Shown here piece after piece: positions 42,745-51,710 of a stretch of 53,095 nt of DNA. The first letter of the stretch is position 1; the number at the start of each line of letters is the position of its first letter. The stretch is from Deltaproteobacteria bacterium (GTDB lineage: Bacteria > Myxococcota_A > UBA9160 > SMWR01): NCBI GenBank assembly GCA_019310965.1, contig JAFDDG010000019.1:1-53095 (forward strand), in the 5' to 3' direction. Both the position numbers and the translations under genes were made by a program. Below the pieces are notes generated by a model, which worked only from the letters and a program-made list of their open reading frames with translations, had not been told where the DNA came from and made no database searches.

Positions 42745-43761
42745 ATGAGCCCCCCGCCCCTCGCTGCTCGTTCGATCTCGCTGCGCATGTACCCGCACGC
42801 GCTGCCGGGGCCGGCGTTGCTGGAGGAGATGTGCGCTCAGGCCCGGCTTGCCGAAGCAGCGGGCTTCGATGGCCTGATGACCAGTGAGCATCACGGTGGC
42901 TTTCCCGGTTATCTGCCCAACCCGCTGCAGCTGGCTGGCTGGATCCTCGAAGCGACCGACCGGGTCTGGGCCGCCCCCAGCCCGCTCCTGCTGCCGCTCA
43001 AGCACTGGTCCCACGTCGCGGAGGAGATCGCCTGGCTCGCCTGCCGTTTCCCGGGGCGCGTCGGCGCCGGGTTTGCCATGGGCGGGCTCGCCCGGGACTT
43101 CGAGATGGCCGACCTGCGCTTCGAGGACAAGCTCGAACGCTTCGGCGCCGCGCTGCCCCGCATCGTCGAGGCTCTTTCGGGCAAGGCCGTGGCTCCGCTG
43201 GCCGACGACCGCGCCATCGCGCGTTGCCGTGAGGCGCCGATTCCCCTGGTGAGCGCGGCCCAGGGCCCCGGAGCCGTCCGGCGCGCGGCCCGGGTCGGAA
43301 TCGGCTTGCTCTTCGATTCGCTCCAGAGCCCGGAACGGGTCGGCGAGTTGACCGGAATCTATCGGGATGCGGGCGGGGGGGCCGGCGCCTGCCTGATCCG
43401 GCGCATCTGGGTCGGGGCTCCTCCGAGCCCGCGCTACGCTGAACAGCGCCGATTCTACGAGAGTTACACAGATGAGCGCATCCAGAAGCATTGGGGCGGC
43501 GACGAGCTCGTGAGTGGTGCCGACGCATCCGAGGTCGCCGAGAAACTCTCCGAGAGCCTGCGCGTGAGCCGTTGCGATTCGATCAACCTCAGGGTGCACG
43601 TCACGGGACTCCCGCCCGAAGAAGCGCGCGATCAGATTCGCCGGGTCGGCGCAGAAGTCTTGCCGAGGCTCCGCAGCGGGCTCGGCCGCATCCCTCTCGA
43701 CGCCGAGGCCGACCGCGCCGCGAACTCCGGCCCCGACTCGTCCGAAGCGGAGCGGGCATGA
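42745..43761 (+). CDS. LLM-class flavin-dependent oxidoreductase
   Basis: A 338-residue bacterial luciferase-like barrel. The N-terminus FDGLMTSEHHGGFPGYLPNPLQL is the conserved SEHHG region, and later come LLPLKHWSHVAEEIAWLACRFPGRVGAGFAMGG near 92-124. Members use F420 or FMNH2 for hydride transfer or monooxygenation. It diverges from the transporter gene and its stop overlaps the ATG of the next SDR gene by 4 bases, so it leads an operon of three redox genes. Confidence 0.85.
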   Translation: MSPPPLAARSISLRMYPHALPGPALLEEMCAQARLAEAAGFDGLMTSEHHGGFPGYLPNPLQLAGWILEATDRVWAAPSPLLLPLKHWSHVAEEIAWLACRFPGRVGAGFAMGGLARDFEMADLRFEDKLERFGAALPRIVEALSGKAVAPLADDRAIARCREAPIPLVSAAQGPGAVRRAARVGIGLLFDSLQSPERVGELTGIYRDAGGGAGACLIRRIWVGAPPSPRYAEQRRFYESYTDERIQKHWGGDELVSGADASEVAEKLSESLRVSRCDSINLRVHVTGLPPEEARDQIRRVGAEVLPRLRSGLGRIPLDAEADRAANSGPDSSEAERA

Positions 43762-44525
43762 GCGATCGGGCGGCGCGGGCCTATCTGGTCACCGGGGGGG
43801 CGGACGGCTTCGGTCGCGAGCTCGCCCTCGGGCTTGCGGACGCCGGTCTCGACGTCGCGGTCGTCGGTGATTCCGGTCGTGAAGAGGAGGTGAAGGGCGA
43901 GCTCGAAGAGCTCGGTGTGAAGAGCGCCGCGGCGACCACGGATTTCCGCACCCGAGAAGCGACGGAACTCGCCTTCCGCGAGGCCGTGCAGAGCCTTGGG
44001 CGTCTCGATGGCGTCCTCCATGCGCGCATCTGTCCGCAAGCGCTGCAACCCGGGGCTTTCCACGAGATCGACGACGCCAGCTTCGACACTTGCTGCGAGG
44101 CCGAGATTCGCGCCGCAATCTTCACCTTGCAGGCCGCCCGCGCCTGCTTCTCGCAGCCCCACGGCCGCATCGTTCTCGTCACCCCGACCCTCGCGCTCTC
44201 GGGCGCCGCCGGTCACGCCGCCCTGTCGGCCGCCTTCGAGGCGCAGCGCGCGATGGCCAAGAGCGCCGCACGTCAATGGGGGCGCTCGAATATCCTGGTC
44301 AATTGCATCGCGCCCGCCCTCGAAGCCGTCCTCCCGCAAGCCGACGCCGCGTCCGAGGCGAGCGCCGCTGGCGGCGGGCAGTCTCTCGACGGGGCCTCCC
44401 TCGGCGGCCGGGGCGACATGCGGCGCGACATCGCGCCGTTCATCGCGTTGCTCGCCCGGGACGGCGCACACTTCGTCACCGGCCAGACGATCTGTCTGGA
44501 CGGTGGCGTCTGGCTGGCGAGCTGA
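43758..44525 (+). CDS. Degenerate short-chain dehydrogenase (catalytic Tyr/Lys lost)
   Basis: A 255-residue SDR. The nucleotide loop is kept as VTGGADGFGRELA near 11-23. The usual NNAG strand reads VLHARIC near 86-92, and the Ser-Tyr-Lys triad is missing: where YxxxK belongs, near 156-160, the sequence is LSAAF. The C-terminal SILVNCIAP-like NILVNCIAP and FVTGQTICLDGGVW are normal. The protein is therefore unlikely to be active on its own and probably pairs with the intact SDR encoded 25 bases downstream. It overlaps the flavin oxidoreductase gene by 4 bases. Confidence 0.8.
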   Translation: MSDRAARAYLVTGGADGFGRELALGLADAGLDVAVVGDSGREEEVKGELEELGVKSAAATTDFRTREATELAFREAVQSLGRLDGVLHARICPQALQPGAFHEIDDASFDTCCEAEIRAAIFTLQAARACFSQPHGRIVLVTPTLALSGAAGHAALSAAFEAQRAMAKSAARQWGRSNILVNCIAPALEAVLPQADAASEASAAGGGQSLDGASLGGRGDMRRDIAPFIALLARDGAHFVTGQTICLDGGVWLAS

Positions 44526-44549
44526 GCTCATGACGAAGAGGATCCCCGC

Positions 44550-45317
44550 ATGAGCGCGCCGCTCGAAGGGCAGGTCGGCATCATCACGGGCGCCAGCGGC
44601 GGCATCGGGCGCGGCCTCGCTCTTGCGTGCGGCGCCGCCGGAGCGCGAACCGTGGTCGCCGCGCGACGGGCGGTCGAGGGGCAGGCGGTCGTCGCAGAGA
44701 TCGAGGCCAAGGGCGGTCGAGCCAAGCTCTCGGTCTGCGACGTCACCCAGGCCGCGGACGTCCAGGCCTGCGTCTCCGAAACTCTGGCTCGATTCGGCCG
44801 GCTCGACTTCTTGATCCACAACGCCACGAGCAATCGTTCGCCGGAAGTCCACCGGCTGGAGGATGCCGGCATCGAGCTCTGGGACGAGCATGCCGCGGTG
44901 TCGTTGCGGGGCTCCTATCATTGCGCTCGGGCCGCCTTCGCCGCCCTGAAGCAGAGCCGCGGCGTCTTCTTGTTGATGACGTCACCCGCCGGCATGGAGG
45001 GCTCTGCGACGCTGCCCTTCTACGGCATGGTCAAGGCCGGTCAGCGTTCTCTGATGAAGAGCCTCGCGAAGGAGTGGGGGCCCGATGGCATTCGAGTCAA
45101 TGCGCTCTCACCCCTCGCCGTGACAGAAGCCATGCTTCGAGCCTACGAGGAGAATCCCGAGCTCGAAGCGCGCCTCGAGGCGCTCTCACCGCTGGGCTAT
45201 ATCGGCGATCCCGAGCGGGACATCGGCAGCGCTGTCGTCGCGCTGCTCGGAGACGCCGGCCGCTACATCACGGGCCAGACCTGGGTCGTCGATGGCGGCC
45301 AGTACAGCGGTCTCTGA
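44550..45317 (+). CDS. Short-chain dehydrogenase, intact
   Basis: A 255-residue classical SDR. TGASGGIG (13-20) binds NAD(P), DVTQ and HNAT occupy the adenine and structural sites, and the triad is Ser145, Tyr158 and Lys162 (YGMVK). Asp-Val in CDVT near 64 and Arg39 suggest NADP or NAD is possible. The C-terminus ITGQTWVVDGGQYSGL is typical. ATG 44550 has AGAGGA upstream. Together with the preceding inactive paralogue it resembles the heterodimeric BbsC/BbsD dehydrogenase of benzylsuccinate beta-oxidation, in which one SDR subunit is inactive. Confidence 0.92.
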   Translation: MSAPLEGQVGIITGASGGIGRGLALACGAAGARTVVAARRAVEGQAVVAEIEAKGGRAKLSVCDVTQAADVQACVSETLARFGRLDFLIHNATSNRSPEVHRLEDAGIELWDEHAAVSLRGSYHCARAAFAALKQSRGVFLLMTSPAGMEGSATLPFYGMVKAGQRSLMKSLAKEWGPDGIRVNALSPLAVTEAMLRAYEENPELEARLEALSPLGYIGDPERDIGSAVVALLGDAGRYITGQTWVVDGGQYSGL

Positions 45318-45439
45318 CGCCACATCCACGCGGGTCTTTCCGGCGACGCGATGCTCATCGGGACCGTGATCCGACCCGCTGATGCTAGGCGAACGGGCTT
45401 CGATCCGCGGCCACGGCTTTCACGGCCTTCCGCGGGAGT

Positions 45440-46300
45440 TCAGAGCGGCGCCAGGGATGCGAGCGCGCGGGCCGTGGTGACACGCGCCAGATGCAGACGA
45501 TAGTCGGCCGGTGCGTAGAGGTCGGAAAGGGGCTCGACCCCATCGGTCACCTGCTGGGCGGCGGCCTCGATGCTCTCTCCGGAGAGCGTCTTGCCGCGCA
45601 GGCTTGCCTCCGCGGCGAGGGCCCGGTACGGCACGGGGGCGAGCCCCGTCAGCGCGAGCCGCGCCTGGTCGCATCTCCCATCGGCTGTGAACTCGATCTG
45701 CACCGCCACGCCAACGACCGCGAGGTGCGAGGCTCGGTGGGGCACCTTCTCGTAGCTGCAGCGGCTGTTCGCCGGCGCAAGCGGCACGCGAACCTCGAGC
45801 AGGATCTCGTCCGGCGCGAGGGCGGTCGTGAACATCGACGTGAAGAAATCGCCGGCCGCCAGGCTTCGCTCGCCTGCGGGTCCGCAAATTCGCAGCTCGG
45901 CCTCCAGCGCCAGCAGCACGGGGACGAGATCGGCAGCGGGATCGGCGTGCGCCAGGCTCCCACCGAGGGTGCCACTGTTCCGCACCTGCACGTCGCCGAT
46001 CTGAATGGCCGCTCTCGGCAGCAGCGGCTGGCGCTGCGCCAGGAGCTCCGATTCCGCCAGCTCGCTGTGGGTCGTCATGGCGCCGATGTGGATGCTGCTC
46101 TCGCTCTGACGGATGCTTGCCAGTCCCTCGATCCGGCCGATGTCGATCAGATGGGCGACCCTCGCGAGGCGCAGCTTCATCAGGGGGAGGAGACTGTGGC
46201 CCCCCGCCAGGAGCTTTGCCTCGTCGCCGTGGCTCTGCAGGAGAGCGATCGCGTCCTCCACGGTTCGCGGTGCGTGATAGGCGAAGCGAGAGGGGATCAC
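45440..46300 (-). CDS. Molybdenum hydroxylase FAD subunit (CoxM-like)
   Basis: A 286-residue FAD-binding subunit of the xanthine oxidase family from GTG 46300. Flavin-binding marks are AKLLAGGHSLLPLMKLRLA near 28-46 and the QVRNSGTLGGSLAHADPAADL segment near 104-124 that contacts the pyrophosphate. The C-terminal CO-deh flavoprotein domain runs over about 175-280. Electrons pass from the Mo centre through the [2Fe-2S] clusters to this FAD. The start overlaps the large-subunit stop by 4 bases; it is last in the S-L-M operon. Confidence 0.92.
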   Translation of the reverse strand: MIPSRFAYHAPRTVEDAIALLQSHGDEAKLLAGGHSLLPLMKLRLARVAHLIDIGRIEGLASIRQSESSIHIGAMTTHSELAESELLAQRQPLLPRAAIQIGDVQVRNSGTLGGSLAHADPAADLVPVLLALEAELRICGPAGERSLAAGDFFTSMFTTALAPDEILLEVRVPLAPANSRCSYEKVPHRASHLAVVGVAVQIEFTADGRCDQARLALTGLAPVPYRALAAEASLRGKTLSGESIEAAAQQVTDGVEPLSDLYAPADYRLHLARVTTARALASLAPL

Positions 46301-48657
46301 CGCACAGCCCCCGCCTCGTGGAGCACACGCCACACGCGCTCCGGCAGGAGCGGCATGTCCAGGTGCTCGACACCGAAGGGCGCGAGCGCGTCCACGACCG
46401 CATTCACCAGCGCTGGCGGCGCACCGGTGGTCCCCGACTCTCCCACGCCCCGCGCGCCCAGCGGGTTCAGGGGCGAGGGCGTCTCCGTCAGCTCCACCTC
46501 CAGGGTCGGCATGTCGCTGGCCGTGGGCGTCGCGTATTCGAGAAACGAGACGGTGAGGGGCTGCCCCTCGCTGTCGTAGACGACCGTCTCCATCAATGCC
46601 TGGCCGAGGCCCTGGGCCACGCCTCCGTGGATCTGGCCCTCGACGATCAGTGGATTGACGGCGCGTCCGCAGTCGTCGACGGCGACGTAGCGCAGCAGCT
46701 TCGGCTCGCCGGTCTGCACGTCGACTTCGACGACGCAGACATGGGTGCCGAAGGGAGCATTCCAGTTGTGCGGTTCGAAGGTGGCCGATGCCTCGAGCCG
46801 GGGCGTCATGCCGTCCGGCAGGTCCAGGAAGGAGTAGGAGAGGTCGGCGAGGTCGGCGAAGGAGATGGCCCGCTCGGGATGGCCGGGGAGGAAGGCCCGC
46901 CCCGCTTCGAGCCGCACGGCGTCGACCTCCACTCCCAGGTGGTGTGCGGCGAGGCGCAGCGCCTTGTGTCTCACTTCTCGCGCAGCCAGGAGCACGGCGC
47001 TTCCGCCCACGGCGAGCGAGCGGCTCCCCATCGTGCCGTTGCCGTGGGGGATCGAAGCGGTGTCCCCGTGGCGAACCACGACGTCTTCGAGGTCGATGTC
47101 CAGCTCGTCGGCTGCGATCTGGGCCAGCGACGTCTCGAGCCCCTGTCCGTGCGGGGAGGTCCCCGTCAGCACCGTGACCTTGCCCATGGGATCGACCCGC
47201 AGCCACGCGCTCTCCCATCCCCCTTTGAGAAATCCCGTGCGTGGCAGCTTCGGCAGGGAGGGGAAACCCGCGCGGTAGACGTAGCTCGCGAAGCCGATTC
47301 CGATGTAGCGGCCTTCGCTGCGGAGCCGCCCCTGCTGCTGGCGCAGTGCGCCGATGTCGACCTTCTCGAGCGCGCGCCGCAGGCAAACCTCGTAGTCACC
47401 GCTCTCGAGCACATACCCTGTGGGCGAGCTGTAGGGGAACTCTTCCGGTTGGATGAAGTTGCGGCGCCGCACTTCGATGGGATCGAGGTCCAGCCGTCGC
47501 GCCAGCAGATCGATGGCGCGTTCGAGATAGTAGGCCGCCTCGGCGCGTCCGAAGCCGCGATAGGGATCGGGGGCCGTCGTGTTGGTGAAGACGCCCTGGA
47601 TCTCCGCACGCGCGCAGGGGATGCGGTAGCAGCCGGTCATGACGGCCGCCGTCTGCAACGGCGCCAAGGGCGTCATGATATGCGGATAGGCGCCCATGTC
47701 GGCCAGGATGCGCAGCTCCAGCGCACGAATCGTTCCATCGCGCGCCGCTCCCAGGGTCACGTGGGCCAGCTGCGCGCGGCCATGGCTCGTGGCGAGCATG
47801 TGCTCCTGGCGCTCCTCGATCCATTTGACCGGACGACCCAGCTGCTTCGCCAGCGCGACCGCCAGCATCTCCTCGCCGTAGAGATTGGCCTTCGCGCCGA
47901 AGCCGCCGCCCACATCGGGTGCGATCACCCGCAGGCGGTGCTCGGGCAGATCGAGCAGCTCCGCCAGCAGGCTGCGAATCAGGTGGGGTGCCTGCGTCGA
48001 GAGCCAGACCGTGATCTGGCCGTCGCTGCGCCGGTAGTCGGCGACGATGCCGCGCGTCTCCATCGTGTTCGGGATGACGCGCTGGTTCAGCATCCGCTGC
48101 TGGATGACGACGTCGGCCTCCTCGAGTGCCGCTGCTGTCTCGTTGCCGAGCGGTAGCTCGAAGGCGAGGTTGCTGCCGAATTCCTCGTGGACGAGCGGCG
48201 CGTCCGCTTCGAGTGCCCGCTCCATGTCCGTGACAGCGGGCAGTGGCTCGTAGTCGACGCGGATCGCCTCGCGCGCGTCGCGCGCCGTGTAGCGCTCCTC
48301 GGCGACGACGGCTGCCACCGCCTCGCCGACGTAGCGGACGTGCCCGTTGGCCAGGACGTGATGCTCCGGAGCCCGCAGGCCCGGCAGCTCCGCCGGGCCC
48401 GGCAGCAGAGGCACGAAGCCGTGAATCTCCTCTGCCGTGTAGACGGCCACCACGCCGGGGCACTTCGCGGCCTCGCTGGTGTCGATCGCGGCAATGCGCG
48501 CCTGGGCGTGGGTGCTGCGCACGAAGTCGAGGTGCAGCATGCCCGGCAGCTGGATGTCGTCCACGAACGTCCCCTGGCCCGTCAGCAGGCGCGGGTCTTC
48601 GACGCGCTTCCGCCGAGCGCCGATCTGCCCGGTGCTGCCTCGCTTTGTTCCGGTCAC
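46297..48657 (-). CDS. Molybdenum hydroxylase large subunit (CoxL-like, form II)
   Basis: A 786-residue molybdopterin-binding subunit from GTG 48657. The opening [42 protein letters not shown] near 340, the [16 protein letters not shown]o-cofactor loop and the catalytic Glu in [12 protein letters not shown] near 730 define the family. The active-site loop reads [10 protein letters not shown]. True CO dehydrogenases have AYRCSFR with the Cys ligating copper; this lacks that Cys, so CO oxidation is not expected. It probably hydroxylates an organic substrate with water. Overlaps both partner genes by 4 bases. Confidence 0.93.
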   Translation of the reverse strand: MTGTKRGSTGQIGARRKRVEDPRLLTGQGTFVDDIQLPGMLHLDFVRSTHAQARIAAIDTSEAAKCPGVVAVYTAEEIHGFVPLLPGPAELPGLRAPEHHVLANGHVRYVGEAVAAVVAEERYTARDAREAIRVDYEPLPAVTDMERALEADAPLVHEEFGSNLAFELPLGNETAAALEEADVVIQQRMLNQRVIPNTMETRGIVADYRRSDGQITVWLSTQAPHLIRSLLAELLDLPEHRLRVIAPDVGGGFGAKANLYGEEMLAVALAKQLGRPVKWIEERQEHMLATSHGRAQLAHVTLGAARDGTIRALELRILADMGAYPHIMTPLAPLQTAAVMTGCYRIPCARAEIQGVFTNTTAPDPYRGFGRAEAAYYLERAIDLLARRLDLDPIEVRRRNFIQPEEFPYSSPTGYVLESGDYEVCLRRALEKVDIGALRQQQGRLRSEGRYIGIGFASYVYRAGFPSLPKLPRTGFLKGGWESAWLRVDPMGKVTVLTGTSPHGQGLETSLAQIAADELDIDLEDVVVRHGDTASIPHGNGTMGSRSLAVGGSAVLLAAREVRHKALRLAAHHLGVEVDAVRLEAGRAFLPGHPERAISFADLADLSYSFLDLPDGMTPRLEASATFEPHNWNAPFGTHVCVVEVDVQTGEPKLLRYVAVDDCGRAVNPLIVEGQIHGGVAQGLGQALMETVVYDSEGQPLTVSFLEYATPTASDMPTLEVELTETPSPLNPLGARGVGESGTTGAPPALVNAVVDALAPFGVEHLDMPLLPERVWRVLHEAGAVR

Positions 48658-49133
48658 GGCTGAGCCTCGCGCTTCGACTGCTTCTCTGCGGCGGCAGAGA
48701 TCGCCGTCACGATGTTCTGATAGCCGGTGCAGCGGCAGCGGTTGCCGCGAAGGGCCTCGCGGATCTCGGGCTCGGAGGGGTTCGGTCGTCGCGAGAGCAA
48801 GGCGTGCGCCGCCATCACCATGCCCGGCGTGCAGAAGCCGCACTGCAGCGCGTGGCACTCCTGAAAAGCCTCCTGCACGGGGTGAAGCCCCTCGCGGGGC
48901 GCGAGCCCTTCGATGGTGAGCACTTCCCGCTCGTCGGCCTGCACCGCGAGAATCGTGCAGCTCTTGACCAGCTTGCCGTCGAGCAGCACGGAGCAGGCAC
49001 CGCACTGCGAGGTGTCGCAGCCGATGTGCACGCCGGTCAGACGCAGCTGCTCGCGCAGGAAGTGCACCAGCAGTGTGCGAGGCTCGACCTCGGCACTCGT
49101 CTGCTTGCCGTTGACGCGAACGGATATCTGCAT
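48654..49133 (-). CDS. Molybdenum hydroxylase [2Fe-2S] subunit (CoxS-like)
   Basis: A 159-residue subunit carrying two clusters. The plant-type ferredoxin site uses Cys39, 44, 47 and 59 ([13 protein letters not shown]), the second uses Cys98, 101, 133 and 135 (QCGFCTPGM and RCRCTGY). ATG 49133 is the usual position; an upstream ATG at 49190 would add 19 residues with a weak ribosome site. First gene of the small-large-medium operon. The TetR gene lies upstream, transcribed in the same direction with 140 bases between. Confidence 0.94.
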   Translation of the reverse strand: MQISVRVNGKQTSAEVEPRTLLVHFLREQLRLTGVHIGCDTSQCGACSVLLDGKLVKSCTILAVQADEREVLTIEGLAPREGLHPVQEAFQECHALQCGFCTPGMVMAAHALLSRRPNPSEPEIREALRGNRCRCTGYQNIVTAISAAAEKQSKREAQP

Positions 49134-49273
49134 GGCTGGCTTGGATTCCTTTCTCCGCGCTGCGGCCAGAGATGGGGTGCTGATTACCATGCGGGGCCCG
49201 ATTCTACCTGGAAGTGTGCGGAGTCACGCGGCTCCATGACGAACCCGCAGGAAGCCTTGCGGAACACTGCGCA

Positions 49274-49936
49274 TCACCGCGCCGGGCGCAGCTCCCGCAG
49301 GAGGGCGCGAGCGGTGCGCATCAGCAGCGTCTTGTGGCGCTCCATCGAGTGCTGGACGTCGGATTCGCCTCGCCCGGACTGCAGTCGCTGCATTCCGGTT
49401 GCGAAGAAGAGCGTCGCCCCGGCGATCGTGCTCTCGAAGTGGAACCAGTCGTCGGGGTGTGCGTCGGGCAGGAGCTCGTGGAACGCATTTTCGATCATGC
49501 TGGCGGTCCGGGCGCCGGGTCCCTGGAAAGCCTGCGGCACCCCCTTGGGATCGGGATTGGCGGCCTCGTGCAGGAGCAGGCACGCGGCCGTCGGCCGCGC
49601 GGCGAGCGCATCGACCCAGTTCTCGACGGATCGAAGCAGGCGCTCGCGCGGCGAGCCGGATGAGGAGAGCGCCTGCCTCGCGAGCTCTTCGAGCGAGCCC
49701 AGCGCCTCGCCGACCACCGCTTCGTACAGGGCTCGCTTGCTCGCGAAGTAGTAACAGATGCCGGGCTTGTGCATCTCGGCCTTGGCGGCGATGGCGTCGA
49801 GGCTGGCGCCCGAGTAGCCGTGCCGGGCGAAGAGCTCCTCGGCGACCTCGAGGATGCGCGCTCGCGTGCGCTCGCCCCTCTCCTGGGAACGTCGAGGGCT
49901 CGTCGTCCGCTTGCGCTGGGCTTGTGTCTGGCTCAC
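49274..49936 (-). CDS. TetR-family transcriptional regulator
   Basis: A 220-residue repressor from GTG 49936. The helix-turn-helix is RILEVAEELFARHGYSGASLDAIAAKAEMHKPGICYYFASKRALYEAV (about 26-73), the usual TetR layout; the rest is an all-helical ligand domain. It diverges from the QueG-like gene, and a perfect 14-base palindrome TTACCAAATGGTAA lies between their starts, 33 bases from its own GTG, so it probably represses both itself and the divergent gene. The molybdenum hydroxylase operon downstream on the same strand may share the regulation. Confidence 0.88.
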   Translation of the reverse strand: MSQTQAQRKRTTSPRRSQERGERTRARILEVAEELFARHGYSGASLDAIAAKAEMHKPGICYYFASKRALYEAVVGEALGSLEELARQALSSSGSPRERLLRSVENWVDALAARPTAACLLLHEAANPDPKGVPQAFQGPGARTASMIENAFHELLPDAHPDDWFHFESTIAGATLFFATGMQRLQSGRGESDVQHSMERHKTLLMRTARALLRELRPAR

Positions 49937-49968
49937 CGCAGGGGCCTCCCAATGACTCGACAGTGATT

Positions 49969-49982
49969 TTACCAAATGGTAA
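49969..49982. promoter_or_regulatory. Putative TetR operator (TTACC-N4-GGTAA palindrome)
   Basis: TTACC AAAT GGTAA is a perfect inverted repeat in the only AT-rich stretch of the 117-base region between the divergent TetR (start 49936) and QueG-like (start 50054) genes. The placement next to a TetR gene and the arm length fit a dimeric TetR operator. Not proven. Confidence 0.6.
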
Positions 49983-50053
49983 TATTCCGTCCAGAGGAGA
50001 CCGGGCACTCTGGTTCCGCCGCTCGTCCGGGGCTTCCCAGCAGGAGGGTTCCC

Positions 50054-51115
50054 ATGGCCATCGAGAAGCGCATCGACGAGCTCTTGACCCAGAACGGCGC
50101 GGTCGCGGTGGGGTTCGCGACCAGGGAGACACTGTCCGGCGGGCCTCCCAGCGCGGACCTCGAGCACGTGCTGCCCGGAGCTCGCTCCGCCGTGAGCTTC
50201 GCCCTGGCATTCGATCGGGACAAGATTCGCGCCTACCTGTCCAAGCGCGACTCCCAGGCGCACAACTCGGAGCAGCAGACTCTCTACACGGATCTCTACC
50301 TGCTCTCGGAGAAGGTCGCGGCCTTGCTGCGGGAGAACGGACACGACGCCACGGCGATCATTCCGAATGGCGAGTACCGCATGGATCGCCCCTCGCCGGG
50401 CTATCTCTGGGATTCGCATCCGCCGCTGTCCCACCGCTACATGGCGGTGGCCTCGGGGGTGGCGGCTTTCGGCTGGTCCGGACTCGTGGGCATCAAGGGC
50501 TACGGCGCGAACATTCTGCTGGGCACCTGTGTCACCACGGCGGAGCTGGCGCCGACCGAACCGATCCCGGTCGACGAAAGCTACTGTGATGAGTGCAAGG
50601 TCTGCGTGGAGGCCTGTCCTTCGGAGATGTTCGAGAAGGAGGCGTCGATGACGCAGAGCCTGGGCGGCGTGACCTATGAGCACTCGGCCAGGAAGAGCAT
50701 CACCCGGTGTCTCATGTGCTGCAGCGGCCTCACGGGATTGCACAAGTCCGGCAAGTGGGGCTCCTGGTCGCCGGGCCGATTCTCCATCCCCGATGACGAA
50801 GAGCGACTCAGAGAAGAGGTCCTGCGAGCCGCCTCGCTCAGCAAGCAGCGTCCCGACGCTCCGCTCGAGACCGGCGACGCTGTGACGTTCCCGCCCGATC
50901 ATCCCTTCTCGGGAATCCAGATGGTCGCTACCTGTGGCAACTGTCAGCTGGTCTGCTTCGGTGACAAGCGCGAGACGACCAAGAACCTCAAGCTGCTGCG
51001 CAAATCGGGATGCGTCGTGCAGCAGCCAGACGGTTCCCTGGAGGTCTTGCCGCCCGCTGATGCCGCCGGGGCCTTCGCGGAGATGGATCCGGCGCACAGA
51101 CAGAAGTACGAGTGA
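50054..51115 (+). CDS. QueG-like iron-sulfur (cobalamin-type) oxidoreductase
   Basis: A 353-residue protein from ATG 50054, with CAGGAGGG seven bases upstream. N-terminal part resembles the DUF1730/QueG region (GARSAVSFALAFDRDK, then FGWSGLVGIKGYGANILLGTCVTTAELAPTEP). Two [4Fe-4S] sites are visible: Cys178, 181, 184 and 188 (CDECKVCVEACP) and Cys294, 297 and 301 with an upstream Cys such as 219 (CGNCQLVC), the same layout as epoxyqueuosine reductase, which reduces epoxyqueuosine using cobalamin. No queuosine genes are adjacent and it is controlled with a TetR in a catabolic region, so a different reduction, for example of an organic epoxide or halide, is possible. B12 binding cannot be read directly. 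Confidence 0.78.
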   Translation: MAIEKRIDELLTQNGAVAVGFATRETLSGGPPSADLEHVLPGARSAVSFALAFDRDKIRAYLSKRDSQAHNSEQQTLYTDLYLLSEKVAALLRENGHDATAIIPNGEYRMDRPSPGYLWDSHPPLSHRYMAVASGVAAFGWSGLVGIKGYGANILLGTCVTTAELAPTEPIPVDESYCDECKVCVEACPSEMFEKEASMTQSLGGVTYEHSARKSITRCLMCCSGLTGLHKSGKWGSWSPGRFSIPDDEERLREEVLRAASLSKQRPDAPLETGDAVTFPPDHPFSGIQMVATCGNCQLVCFGDKRETTKNLKLLRKSGCVVQQPDGSLEVLPPADAAGAFAEMDPAHRQKYE

Positions 51116-51256
51116 CGCTCGAGCTGTAATCGCCACCCGAAGAGGCATTGCTGCTCGCTCTGCGTCGGCAGCGTGACCGTGCAGCGGCCAACACCGCTCG
51201 ATTGGGCGGAGGCCCGGAACGCAAACCATTTCCCAGCCAGGCGTACCCAGTGAGGA

Positions 51257-51694
51257 ATGATGGACATCAACCCGCTTGCGACTCTCGACGAAGTTCAGCC
51301 CGAGGATCTGGATACGGGTCCGGTGGTGGTGCTGAATCTGTTGAAGTTCAAGCCGGGTAGTTCTCTCGAGACATACCTCGAGTACGTCAACGGCGTCATG
51401 GCGGAATTTTCCGAACTCGGCATTGAAGCGGTCTACGCTGGGAAGCTCGAGGAACGGATTCAAGGAGAAATCGGCGACTGGGATGCCGTTGTCGTCGTCA
51501 GATACCCGAGCCGACGAGCCTGCTACGAAATGTTTCGCTCAGAGAAATACCAAGAAGAGATCAGTCCATGGGCCGAAGCAGCCCTCGAGAGGCGCGTGCT
51601 GTGGCCGTCTGAACCGGTTCTGCCATACAAGACGCAAACCGTCGACTTTGACGGAGGAGAATGGTTGGAAATGCTCGCGGCAATGAACAGTTGA
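51257..51694 (+). CDS. DUF1330-like protein
   Basis: A 145-residue protein with the ferredoxin-like dimeric alpha+beta barrel pattern of DUF1330: GPVVVLNLLKFKPGSSLETYLEYVNGV near the N-terminus and WDAVVVVRYPSRRACYEMFRSEKYQEEISPWAEAALERRVLWPSEPV. Such proteins often accompany oxidation pathways as isomerases or helper proteins; the function is unknown. ATG 51257 and 51260 are both possible; GAGGA is immediately upstream. It follows the QueG-like gene by 141 bases and precedes a flavin oxidoreductase. Confidence 0.7.
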   Translation: MMDINPLATLDEVQPEDLDTGPVVVLNLLKFKPGSSLETYLEYVNGVMAEFSELGIEAVYAGKLEERIQGEIGDWDAVVVVRYPSRRACYEMFRSEKYQEEISPWAEAALERRVLWPSEPVLPYKTQTVDFDGGEWLEMLAAMNS

Positions 51695-51710
51695 GTACGC
51701 GCTGGCGCAA

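Noticed and set aside
46297..48657. Carbon monoxide dehydrogenase
   Set aside because: Active-site loop is PYRGFGR; the Cys-containing AYRCSFR of true CODH is absent.
50054..51115. Epoxyqueuosine reductase QueG itself
   Set aside because: Cluster layout matches, but the context is TetR-regulated catabolism and the N-terminal part diverges, so I kept only QueG-like.
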